Source: Membranipora membranacea (taxonomy: Eukaryota; Bryozoa; Gymnolaemata; Cheilostomatida; Membraniporidae). Taken from it: a stretch of 64,000 bases of DNA. Of this stretch, positions 1-12,700 are shown one piece after another. The stretch spans positions 33,394,162 through 33,458,161 of the forward strand of contig OU612067.1 of assembly GCA_914767715.1 (NCBI GenBank), given 5' to 3'. The stretch's first letter is position 1; each line of letters begins with the position of its first letter. Under the pieces are notes generated by a model. That model worked only from the letters and a program-made list of their open reading frames with translations, was not told the DNA's origin and did not search any database. A program made the position numbers and the translations under genes.

Positions 1-732
1 ACATTTGTGTATTGAACAATTTTTACAAGCATTCAGTACTCATGTAATAAGTATGTGGTAATGAACCCATTATCAGCTCTCTTGTAAGTTCATGACCATG
101 ACTCCACACAAAACAACTCTTAGTTCGTCCTCTGGTGGATACACCCAACACAAAACAAATAGCTGTTTTGGGAAGTTCACAAGGCTAATATTAGGGGTTA
201 GGAGACCGTGAAGAGGGGGTTGAGTCTCTCCAGAGGAGGTGTCAGTTTGCCAAGAGGGTGTGTGGCACAGTTATTTGGGGCTCTGAAATTGTCATAAGAG
301 TTTGCGAGGCTATCACGGGTGGCTTTGATGCAGTCATTAGGGGTTGCGAGGCTGAGGCTATTAATTAAAGGATGTTAAAATTATTTGCACATGAGACATA
401 CCTTTTGTATCATTAATATTATTAATTAATGTCTCGAAAGGACGAGTTTACTGCTCACTTTCACCAAAATTTAATCTGTAGTCCGCAAATGATGTGGCTT
501 CTAAAGGCAGGCCAGCCTGTTCTTATGTTGTACTTTTGATTTTTATTGATATTTGAATGCACATATGAAGAAACATTGTTATGATTTAACTGTTGATGTT
601 TGGTAGTATAACCGGGCCTAAATATTTGAAAGCTGGAGAACTTTTTTGAGAATGATCCTATAAATTATATGTTATCTATTCTATATTCTATATTTCAATT
701 GCTATTAAAGGTCATCAGGTGGAGGATCAATC
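1..732 (+). promoter_or_regulatory. 5' flank of receptor copy A, duplicated upstream of copy C
   Basis: No coding region is visible. The stretch is closely matched by about 54349-55360, the flank of copy C, so it was duplicated together with the gene. A TATA-like string (TATAAATTA) lies at about 660-668, some 65 bases before the chosen start codon. It is only partly kept in copy C, where the first bases read TGTAAATTA. That makes a core-promoter role possible but unproven. No other element was recognised. Confidence 0.4.
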
Positions 733-787
733 ATGTCATATCATGCAGCAATCTGTATCGCATATCTGTTGGCGTATGTGAAACAAG
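733..787 (+). CDS. Copy A exon 1: signal peptide
   Basis: ATG at 733 opens a short exon (M-S-Y-H then a run rich in A, I, C, L and Y) that ends in phase 1 before GTATGT. The start was chosen because copies B (17427) and C (55361) have the same short exon with a start codon at the same place. The hydrophobic core is modest but suits a secretion signal, and the next exon begins an extracellular domain. Confidence 0.7.
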
Positions 788-3700
788 GTATGTTATCTGT
801 AGTCAAAACTAGCAATGTACTACGAGCAAACTTAATTTTATTTCCTATTAACATGATGATCTTTGGTGGTATGCTTTGGTCAATGCCAAATTCTTATGTT
901 TGCTAAGAATTGGTACCCCCTAGACTCAGATTCCCCATCCTTCGAACCATGGACAGTTATGATAAAGATGTAGCTAAAAGAATACAATCATAAATGAATA
1001 ATAATGTTCCACAAAGAATATATGCTGTTTTTTGTTGTTGTAATCTTCAGGTGTCGCTTATGGTATTGCTAATAATGGGACGGCTACTTCTAGCTCAACT
1101 CACAGCAGTTATTCTGGCAGCGTTAGCAAGCCTATAGACAATATGCGACTGCCATCAGCAAACAACTCATTCTTTAGATCAGAGGACAGAGCTAACCAAT
1201 GGTGGAGAGTAGATTTAGGAGATCAGCCATACTTTATCTTAGAATTTACAGTGTACAGACAGACTGGAGCTACCAATGGTAAGTCATACAGCTCAGATAA
1301 ATAACACTTGGCTGTTCACTTCATCAAAGTTCAAAGTTGTATATATATTTTTGCTGGCACACAGTATAATTAAGCTTAACAAAGCAAGTGATTTTCGAAA
1401 TATTGGTGTTTGGTACTGTTTGTTAGTTGATGTATCTGAATTATTTTCTATTGTTTCCAAAATATTTTCATATTATTTAGAGCAGAGATTTAAACCATTG
1501 GACTTGCTGGGTAGGGTTGGAAGCCCTATTAACCGAGATCCAAATCTTAATGGTGCCTTTTCGTGGAGAACATTACATCCTGTTGATCAGGCAAATGACG
1601 AGTATGTACAGTATAATCCAGTGAACGGAAGGCATACAGTACAAGGATATCGACGCCTGGCTGTATACAGTAATAACTCTCGGGGACTTGTCATCAGTGA
1701 AGTCAGGGTGCTCGGTATCCGTAAGTTAATAAAATATAATAGTACATTCAAATAGCATTGGTGTGATGTCTACATTATATTATATACTATATTATATGTC
1801 TGTGTTTTTTTAAATACATTCCTTCAGGTCTGCCTGAGTTCAAACCAGCAAACTTACGGATGGTCTACAGATATACTGGACAATCAACTTTCTGTGTGAC
1901 CTGCCAATGGGACCCTCCATTATCAAACTCTACAGCAGTATCCAACATCTTAGCTCAATACCACGTACGTGTAAGCAACGGTGTATTTAGTCTAATTCAG
2001 ACATATCTTATATGAATAGCAATTATTCTCTCTTTCTCTCACCTAGTATGCCGTGTTCCGAGATGGGTGGCGGTCCTGCAGGTCAATTTCATATAATGTC
2101 TCCATCATGTTCAGTAATGAGGCTGAAGGGTGGGAGAGTTTGACCACAGTTGAACTCAATCAGTTGTCTCAGAATTAACATAACAATACTGTATAAGACC
2201 TTGTTCACAAAAAATTTATAATATATCTTTTTTAACGTCAAAAGGCCATAAATGACAGCACTGTAAGTTGTTTCAAGTCCAAGCTGTTCATATGCTAAAG
2301 GTTCCAGACAATTAAGTAATCATACATACATGAGATCAAGGATCTTGCTATGTGATTAGTATCTCAGAGATTGATTTTCACAAAAAATCTTCTTTACCTG
2401 ATTCACATCATGTTCATTGTTGTTTGAGGAGCCTTTTGTGTTATCTGCGGATTGCCTCTTGATTTATTACCAACCAAGTTTTTCATGCATGCTGTATGCA
2501 AACTGTGTTATTAGTATTGCCGGAATGATTCGAAAACACAGCAATTCACCTAAAAGACTGGTGACTTTATACTTATAGCGCAGTTTTGACGTTCAAGATC
2601 ATTAAAAATATAGATGACCAGTTAAATCACGTGAACTGATTTAATATGGTCACAAGCCTTCGATACTTTTTGGACATTGAATTTACTAGATGAATCAAAA
2701 TGTGTATTGATTTCTAGGCTACTTTCAACAATCAATGGCAGCCTCTCGGTCAGAATAGGAGTATCTCAAACTGCAGTATCCCATTCTCTACACTAGTGTC
2801 ATGCAAAGTCAGAGTTCTACCACCATATTACCTCTACCAAACCAACACATCTACAACAAATAAAACAACAGCATGCACAGGTAAAATATTTATGACCAGA
2901 TAATGTGCTACATAACTGCTAAATCATTTGTTTGCACAGGTAAACAAATTGTCAGAAAACCGTAAATATTAGGTATAAAAAGCATCAGAGAGTTACACTC
3001 ATGAAAGGCAACATACTTTTAAAAAAATATCAAGGTTTTCTTAGAATCTTTTATTTTCATCCAATGATGGTCTACTTGACCTTGCAACAGTTCATGCTTG
3101 ATTCTTTCATCTGATTGACAGCCCCAGCCAATGTGACCGTACAACCCAATCCGGAGGAGATAGTTAATCAGGGACAACTCAAGCTGCAGTACACGATTGA
3201 TTGGGAGGTTTGTTATAAAATTAAATATTATTGATCGATAATTGAGTTGATGAAAAAAAAATCAACTTGGGTCTACCATGCGAATAAGTTTCAGCATTAG
3301 AATTCTGATATTGGAAATGCTGTGGCTCTCAATCTTTTACATATTAATCTTAGTCCGCATTGGAAATCAGTGGGTTGAAAGACTCAGCTTTGTTCCTGCC
3401 CTACAAATGGACGAAATCATCAATATACATCAAATGGGATTTTTAGAATGACCTAATAATAAATTTCGATTTTTAAGTAGATAACCACTTGATATCAGTT
3501 TTTGAGAAGATACGCTCAGCTTAAAGGCAGGAAAACGCTTTTTAGGCACCAGCTAACCCGATGTGCACAGAATTCAAGGAATATGCCATAGAAATTTCCA
3601 GAGGTACAACGACTGCAGAGATATCTTCTGATGTATCAAATATCAAAATAGATACAGACTGGGGACAGCTTCTCTCAGTTAAGATATGGACAGTGAACAG

Positions 3701-6700
3701 TGATGGTGTAAGATCACCTACTGTAGCTATCATCTCTACAACTACTATCTCAACAGGTTAGTGAGACACACTGACAAGTTTATTCCGGAAACAACATATA
3801 ATGTATAGTATAGGTATGTATATTGTATTGTGTCATTGGTGATACCATCTCTTTTTGGTTAAGAGCACTGTTGTAAAAATAATGAATAATATGCAATAAG
3901 ATCTAAAATCACTTCCTAAATAATTCGTTTGAAAAAGACATAGCTTGTTGTCTAAAACAGCACTTCCTCAGGTCAGTTCTGTGTTTTGGTTAGGCAAGAG
4001 TCCTGAGGGGTATTTGAATAAAATCACAAGTGAATTGTTTAGATGAATCATCCCAAGGCATTTTGTTTTAGGTTGGGATTTGTAAAGTTCAATTATTGAT
4101 TTGTATGTTTGCATCCTGATCAGAATATAGTCTATCTGATTCCTAAAAGGGTTGTGACGAAAAGTGCCATCTGCACTTTTGCATTGTCTATATGGGCTTT
4201 CCCAGGTGTTTCTATGTTTCAATAGGTGGTCAAACAACATGTTGGTGAGGACCATTTCATGCTGTACTGCAAATTCTAGCAGTTTCTTCCCGTTTAAATT
4301 CAGTTTTCCTTTCCCGCATTTGCCCATAGCCATTTATTCGCGATGTCCAGACCCTGTTTTAGCATTAAAGTCTCCTAGAACTATAAGGATAGCTCTTTGG
4401 CAAACCCTGTTCACTAGTGATGATAGTTCGGAGTAGAATTCTTCCCTCACATCAGGTCTTTTCTCGCATTCAGGTAGGGTTGGTGCATAGCAATTGATAA
4501 AATAAATTGGTCTCCTCAGTTTTTCTGATTCTTTCATTGTGATCTTCATCATACATAGCCTGTTTGAAACTGGTGTGAAAGTACATATTATGGTGTCTTC
4601 TTTCACCATTAGTGCAACGCGTGCTTTGTTTTTTACATGTGATCCTGAATGGTGTACTATATACAATTTCAGTTTGTCTACAGGGAGTTTCCTGTATTGC
4701 TAGTAAGGTCAGATTGTAGGCTGCTATGTCATCAGCAAGTGTGAGTTTCTTTTCCTGTGTTCTCAACCTCTGCAATTGAGTGTTCCAATCATAAGCTTCC
4801 TCATTTCGGTGGTTAAAATGGTGACTAAAAATTGTGTTACTATAAGATGGGTTGAGCAGTGCAGTTGAGCAGTGTAGTTGAGCTGAAATCTGTAGAGTTG
4901 ACAGATTTGGTAAAATTTGAGACTTGTCGGAATCTTGCGCCGGATTAGATCTGACTCTGAATTGATGATTATGATACACCTCACAAAATTTATTGATCTC
5001 CAATACAGAAATGGTACATTTATTAATTACTCATATTGGCAGGTGCCGGCTAAAGCAGCCACATAATACAGAAGGTACTCACCAGAGTGACTCTTCACAA
5101 ATAAATGTCTGTAAATGCTATATCAAGAGTTCAATATCATTGCAATGATAGTTGAAACAGCTGATTCATTAGTATCCTCAGAAACTGACAGTTGAGTGGA
5201 GCTCAATCATTCATTGACATAATTTTATGAAAACATTGCACTCAATTACGTTTAGCGCAATATTAGGCTTACTATGGCCCGTACCACTTCCTATTCATTT
5301 TAAATAATGTAAGGATAATTAATAGATGATCAAAGTAAGATAATGGATTATTAATTGAGAAAAAAGGATGTCGTCTTTCTGTAATTTTGATATTAGGGAT
5401 CAACCATAAACATATAAATACTCTAGACTGGAAACTATTGGCTATTTGATACAGGGTCAATGTCTTCTCTAATTCAGAGACGCGGTGTCACTGCGCTATT
5501 CACTTTTTCTCTGTAGTGCATAGGCTAGAATAGGAGTTCTATCCACATAAATCTAATGTGTGAATAAAAGACCATCTTATTTCTAAATATGACCACTACA
5601 TCTGGGTAAAACCGGTGAATTTGACAGAACATATACTAATGAAGTATAGAATGTGATCAGTATACCGTGCCATCAAATATTGTGTGTGCCATAACAAAAT
5701 ATGCTATAGCATGTTTCTGGTTTTAACATTTGTATGAAAAATGGTGCGTCAACTTTTCAAAGTTCAAGGTTTTTCTCAGAGTTTTACCTAATAAGCCGCA
5801 TCTGATCTTTCCAGCTGTCAGGCGTGTTAACGGAAGATGGGAAACACTAATGGTCCTTGAGTAAGGTCCAATTTCAAACATATTTTTGTCAACTAAATGC
5901 TTAAAAACTCAGAACACTTAGTCTTTGTTCTTTATGGTTTTTGCTCTTGGCTACTAATAAAATTTTAGTGCGGTGAACTAAAGAAAACATCTCAGCAGCC
6001 ATCACAAGTAAATTTGAACTGTAGATACAACACAAGCAAATCACCTTGACCGCTGTATAGAAGTGTATGGCACATCAGATCATTTGATATTTACCGGTGA
6101 TATCTATAACACTAGTTTGTTCCCTCGGAGGACGGTGGTGGTGGAGGTTTATTTAAAAAGCTGTTTATCAAATCAGTTTGTACCTATGTATAGTCGATAT
6201 TGAGCCAAGATCTACAAAGTTGTCCAGGGACCTAAGTCAGCAACATGAGTACGGCTTCGTCTGATTCAAATTTTCTAAGGTAGGAAAGGCGGAAGATTTT
6301 TCTTCTGTCTGCGACTTCCTAATGTATTAAACAGAATCCACAGAGAGCCATTAGAGTCCAGCTGCTGGTACTCAGATTTTGCAATTCAACACCCTATACC
6401 CATATCTACAATACCTTATAGGATGAAAATATTCACTGATTTAAATTTAGCAACCTGGCCAAGAATAGGAAAACTTACTAGTGATTCATTAATGAATATC
6501 GATTTTGTAAATCCACAATGTATAATATCATTGGTAACACCTTATAATTTGAGTAGGGAAGTAATATTTTGGATATTTTCATGAATATTTTATATGCGAA
6601 ATTTAAATTTTTTATAAAAGTTGTCATGCTGTGCATTAGTGCATTCCTAATGACCGACGTCACTGCGCTTTTCAAAACTCCATACATTTTTATGCAGTAG

Positions 6701-9700
6701 CATGCAAAAACAGTCTATCAAAGATTATAGAGTCAGGCCATCTCTCATTATTCAGTTGTGCTGAGCATGCAAGCAGCCTTGTGAGGGAAATAATCGATCG
6801 TTATGCAAGGATCCGCGCTCATCATGAGGCCGCTTTGAAAACGGATGCAAACACTCTTATTCGGTCCAAAATGACCCGCCTCCCTATATTCAGCCATGTC
6901 TCATAAGATAAGTCTCGGTAAATATACAGCCACTAAATTATCGATTGAATTGGCCAGTCTGAGCCACTTTTATTTTCTCTACAGCATGCACATTAAACTC
7001 AATATTCATGTGATTGATTGGGCCAATTTTTTAATCGATAAGAATCGTGCTTAATATTTGAAGGTCTTTAACTTAACAAAAGTTTTTCTTTGGATTGATT
7101 GGGCCAGTCTGGGCTGCATCTAAGTCATCCCTGGTAATAGTTCAATTTCTGATCCCTATCAAGTATTTTATTCAGGTTCTGTCACAAGCCAGCGAGTTAT
7201 TCCCACTAGGTGAGTTAAATTGTGGTATTTCATCATATCTTATTTCCTGTGCGATGAAGAGACCTGTTGTTCTGCCAGTTAATTTTCTTCAAAAACAAGT
7301 CACAAGAGGAATACCCACCAAATGTTGGGGAAACACTAGACATCCAGGTCATATGTGAGATTATAAACCCTTAACGATATTGCAAGATTCCACTGCTTAT
7401 AATTTGTTGATTTTTACACAGATTGATACAAGTGTATCAGGGAGGGATGTGTAGGAATACCATGTCAATCTAAGACCAAAATTTCTAGCTTATGCCAGTT
7501 AAAAATGTCAGTAAGATTGATCCAGAAGTAGCTTATCTCCAACAATATTATCATGGAAAATCACTGAATCGACATGAAGAGCAAAGACTCAGTGTTCTGA
7601 GCTCAGATTTTAAGCCTTTAGTGATATATACTTTTTTTTGGCAACCAAAGTCATCTCATTCGAAATAGTTAACAAGATACATTTGAAATTAAACCATACT
7701 CAAGGACTATCAGTATTAAATATCTTGCGCTACATGTCTGACAGTTGGAAAGATCAGATGCAGTTAGTTAAGTGAAAATTCTGAGCAAAACCTTAAATTT
7801 ACAATAGTCGATGCATCATTTTTCATACAAATTCTTCATGCCAGAAGCAGGTATAATGTAAGTTATTATTGCACGAAAAATATTCGATTGCGCGATATAC
7901 TGATCACATTTTATACTTTATTACTATGTGTTCTATAAAATTTATTGGGTGTACAAATTTTTTACTGGTCATATTTAGAAATATCAGGGTGTTTTATTCC
8001 TACACTATATGTATGGGGACATAACTCCTATTCTGGCCTATGTGCTACGGTGAAAAAGTGAATAGCTCAGTGACATTGTGTTACTGAATTTGAAAAGACG
8101 CTCTAGGCCAGTAGTTTCCAATCTAGAGTATTTATATGTTTATGGGATCAACAGAATATCAACTGAGCTTTGTCACAGTGCTGAGTTTTTCAGGTGATAA
8201 GACTCTCTATTTTATGATGTATATAATTATGTTTAACTATATAGCTATGCTGTTGAGCAGTGAAACAGAGCAAAGTAGTGGGGTAAAGGCATATTATTGG
8301 CCTGATCTGCTAGGAATGATATGGTAACTGTTTGTCTATTTATCTCTGTCTATAGCGCCACCATCAGCACCGACCATGGTTGTTATCAGAGCTACATCAC
8401 CATATTGTGTCATTTTAACCTGGGACCAGCCAGCTCAACACAATGGTGAACTTTCTCAGTATGGGGTATGTACATTATGAATCTTATATTAAGTTATTCC
8501 GAGAGAATAAAGTTAATGTAAAAGCATTTAACATCTAACAGCTAAAGCTATACATCGAGTGAACCATCATTTCTGTCTTCATTACAGTATAGGTGCACCG
8601 GAACATCTAGTTACAATCCCACAGAAGCAGGAGGGCAAGCACTCAACACAACAGTCTGTGGATTTTCACCATACCAGCAGATTCAGTGTGATGTTAGATC
8701 CAAACATAGTGTCGTTGTTGGTGGAGTCGCTTCATCTGAAAGGATTCGCACAAACTGTGCTGGTATGCATAATGGTTGTGGTGTTAAATTCTGCAACACT
8801 GTGTACCCAAACTAGCTTTGGTATATGTGATGAAATGAGTATGGTTGTCGCCTGTGAGTAGATAGTAGATAGTAGATAGTAGAAGTGCTTAAACTCTGTC
8901 GTGATTGTTGGTAGTAGAATTTCATTATCAACGACCTTCCCAAAGTGGTTGATTATGAAATGCTACTACCAGCTATCCGGACAGAGTTTAAGCGCTTAAA
9001 CTAGTGAGTAGACAACAGAATAATAATTTTCAAATGTGCAGATAAAGGATTGCCATGACGATGATCGCAAGAAGAGAGAGACTCTAAAACATAAACAATA
9101 ATCAAAAGACTTATATAGATATTAATTTGAGAATATTAGAGTTACAGGTCATTTTCAACGAGTTAACAGGAAAAAATAACAGTAAACAAAGCTTTTATGA
9201 TGTCTGCTACCTCTGGATTGAAAGTTTGAATGAAAAATGAGAAGTTCCTGCACAATTCAAACTAAAGGAAAAGTTGTTTATACATATATTTTGTTGCTAT
9301 TCTATTTATGTCAATGTACCAAATGACCACTTGGGCAACAGCAGTCAAAAACTCTCCATTTATGAATAAATGTATCATCAAGATGAGTGATTGATCTAGT
9401 GAGTAGTAATCTTGCATGATACTGATATGATGTCTGTTTCAGCTCCCTCTAAGCCACAGAATCTAGCTTTTGGAGATCCTCTGAGGTTCAAGAATCTGGG
9501 AGACAGAGATGGAGGTACACTGTGACATGGATAGTAAGTCTTCCTAGTATAGTGTCACTTTGTTCTTTCTTGTTAGTTGGTGAGGAACATAACTTGGCTG
9601 TTCTTAATAAATCAAACCTATTCAGCACACAGACGTGTTTAGTATCTAAGTAAACGAGTTTAATATTCAAGACAGTAAGAACTCATACATTCAAATTACC

Positions 9701-12700
9701 AAATATATTTCTTGTATGATTTACTGAATTTCAGAACTCAGCTACAATCAACTGTGGCTCCTGGCGCACAGGGACAAATAAGAAAGCATATGAGACAAAC
9801 TTCCCTAACATGACAGCTAACGCTACACAAAGAGGCCATGCAACCCAGATCTACAGATCAAGAGATGTGTATGCTGATGGTCATACAGAAGTATCATTCT
9901 ATATAAGAGCTTGTAATAACCAGGACCTCTGCTCAGAATATGAAGTTCTCACCATCACAACTCCACCCTTACGTAAGTTTAAAACTTATCACTCAGTCAA
10001 AGTATCAACAATCTAGTCTGATTTTCAAATTGAACTAAAGCTTTTCCTACAATATGGCATAACATCTGACAGCAAATGTATTTCCATTTCATGTAAACTC
10101 AATTGTCTCTAGGTCCACAGGTTGGCCCCAGAAATACCAGAGTTACTCCATTGAATGGTAGCTGTGTTCAGGTGGATTGGGATCCACCTCAATATCCTAA
10201 TGATGAAAACCTACATTATCAGGTTAGTTAACCCTCAGAACCGATTTATATAATCATACTGGATTAATGAAGCAATGAACAATAAATAATTCAAAACATT
10301 GCTAAGATCAACAGATTGAAGATCATTTTAAGCCTTCCAATCCACATGCATTATGCATCCATGTTTCAGTATGAATGCACCAATGGTAGTCTCTTAAACC
10401 AAACATCATCCACCAGAAAAGGATACTCCTGTGGATATAAATCTTATGAAAATGTTGGCTGTACTGTTAGAGCAGTAAACAGTGCAGGTGTGAGCAACGA
10501 CAGCAGTTCATATGGAAGATCTGGTTGTGCAAGTAAGTCTGGTAGTTGAGTAATTGAATGATTCAAATATGGACACATAGTAACAGAGGTACACTGATCA
10601 CCTTCCAAGTTTGCAGAGGTTTTGTTCAAAAATGTTTTTAAGAATAGAAAGATGACAGTTATTAATATTTCATAATTGATCACCATTAAATCATCAATAC
10701 ATAATAATTTAATGTAATCAGGTGAAGAGAGAGAAATGCAACAAAAATCTAACATGAAAAGAAAAGTACTGTCATCATGAGTTCATCCATCTGTCAAATA
10801 AGACCAAATGTCTTAGATTTTCTAAGGGGTTGAAAAACCTCAATATCCTACTGATACACATACGCATTGAATTGGAATGGTTTGTTTTAGGTGGTGTCGA
10901 AATCAATAATGACAATAAATTAAACTTATTAGCACCCCCCAACTTATCTTTTCAATCTTTTATTCAGAACCTCAATTGATTTGGAGGCTAACTGATTTTC
11001 TCTCCGATGATATATCTGATGGAAAGAGAAAACTCCTTCTGAATATAACACAACATGTGAGTATAAGACACAACTTGGAGTATCAGTTTAATATTTAGCA
11101 CCTCATCTCCTTTTGATAAAATAAACGGCTTCTCCAATTTGTTCAAGCGAATGAGTGAATAGTGGGAAAATTGGGCTGTGACAATAGAGGTAAAAACTTG
11201 ATTTACTTGTTTCATATAAGTATGCAAAATTTACTGCTGGCTAAATTAAGATGTATTTCATTTTAACCATAGGCTATCAGATCAAATTGCGAGTCAATCC
11301 ACAACATATCATTCTGGGTTGGTGGTAGAAATCAAAGTGCTGAGAACCTCCATACCATCAATGATCTTGAGGCAGTGACCTCCTATTATGTTGAAGTGAT
11401 GATTACTAACAATGCAGGATTTCAGACTATGATAACGGGATACTACACTACAGGGGAATTGAGTGAGTTATCTATAGGTCAGAACTCTGGTATGATATTA
11501 TAGGGTATGAGACATTATAGAGATCAGCTATTTAGTGGACTGACACTGTGAAATCTTATGTACCTCAAATATAGAAACTATATTTTAGTAATCAAAGTTG
11601 AATTTTTAATAGTTATTCTTCTGCCTCTTCACATCCACTGCTACGCAAATGCTAGATATATATTGTTACACGACACATGATTCATGTTGCAGGACCAGAA
11701 GGTGCTCCAATAGTAGAAATATCTTCAAATACCAGTTGTGTTTCTTTAAAACTGGAGCCTCCCATCAAGAGTAACGGAGTGATCACATACTATATGGTAA
11801 ATAATATTAATGAGACTGAACTATTAGTGTCAAAATACATTTAATTATCCGCCATCTAAAATTGTATTTGCAAATTTAACTTTATGGAAGGTATGGAAGA
11901 AACACCTATAATTTCTATGGCACGATGAATATTGTAGAAGTTGAGCATGTCATATTCCCTACTATGTTTAAACATGTATATAACCGAAAATTTTAGTATT
12001 CCTGTGGTTATGCTGATGAAAACTCTGATGCTCTACAGCTTGAGACTTTCAATGCTTCTGAGCAATCCAGTGCTGAACCGATGGTCTGTAACTTCACATC
12101 AGCTTCTCTGATAGAATGTAATGTTACTGCTGTAAACAGTATTGGCTCAAGCCCTAATATATCAGTATATGGATATACTCAAGTCAGGGGTAAGATCATA
12201 ATATTTTTTCTCAAAACTAATATCAAAATGATACTTCTGTTGTCAACATAGTGTATAAGAACATTTGAGTTGCATATCCGAGAAGTGATATTGCCTTAGC
12301 CTTGTTAAGCAGCTTCTTTTTGTTTTGTGGGTATCCTTGTATATTTGCCTAATAAAATATACATTAATATAAAGTTATATAAAATAGAAATATAAAATAG
12401 AAGAAAATACTTCATTTTATGGCCAAAGATACAAAGCTACCCCAAAAAAATAAGCCACATGACAAGGCTAATATAACATGACGGTAGCTATGCAAAGAAA
12501 AAGTTATAGCAATTTGAATCTTCTTCCTATAACTGACCTGACTTGATTGCAGTTGCTGATGGTCTATTTCAACCATCAATCTCAGATGGAGAGTCGGTTC
12601 ATCTGATTATAACAGCAGTGGTACCTGAAGAACTTGATGTCAATATTAGGTGAGCTAAAGGGACATGATTGTTAATTTTTTAATCGGTCGGTTTTTCATC

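Larger units (their letters stand above)
3757..8355 (+). other. Copy A intron 7, expanded by mobile elements
   Basis: This intron is 4.6 kb, against 551 bp at the same place in copy C. It holds a minus-strand LINE endonuclease fragment (about 3968-5003) and a long foldback element (5396-8149). Between about 5005 and 5395 nothing was recognised. Confidence 0.75.
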
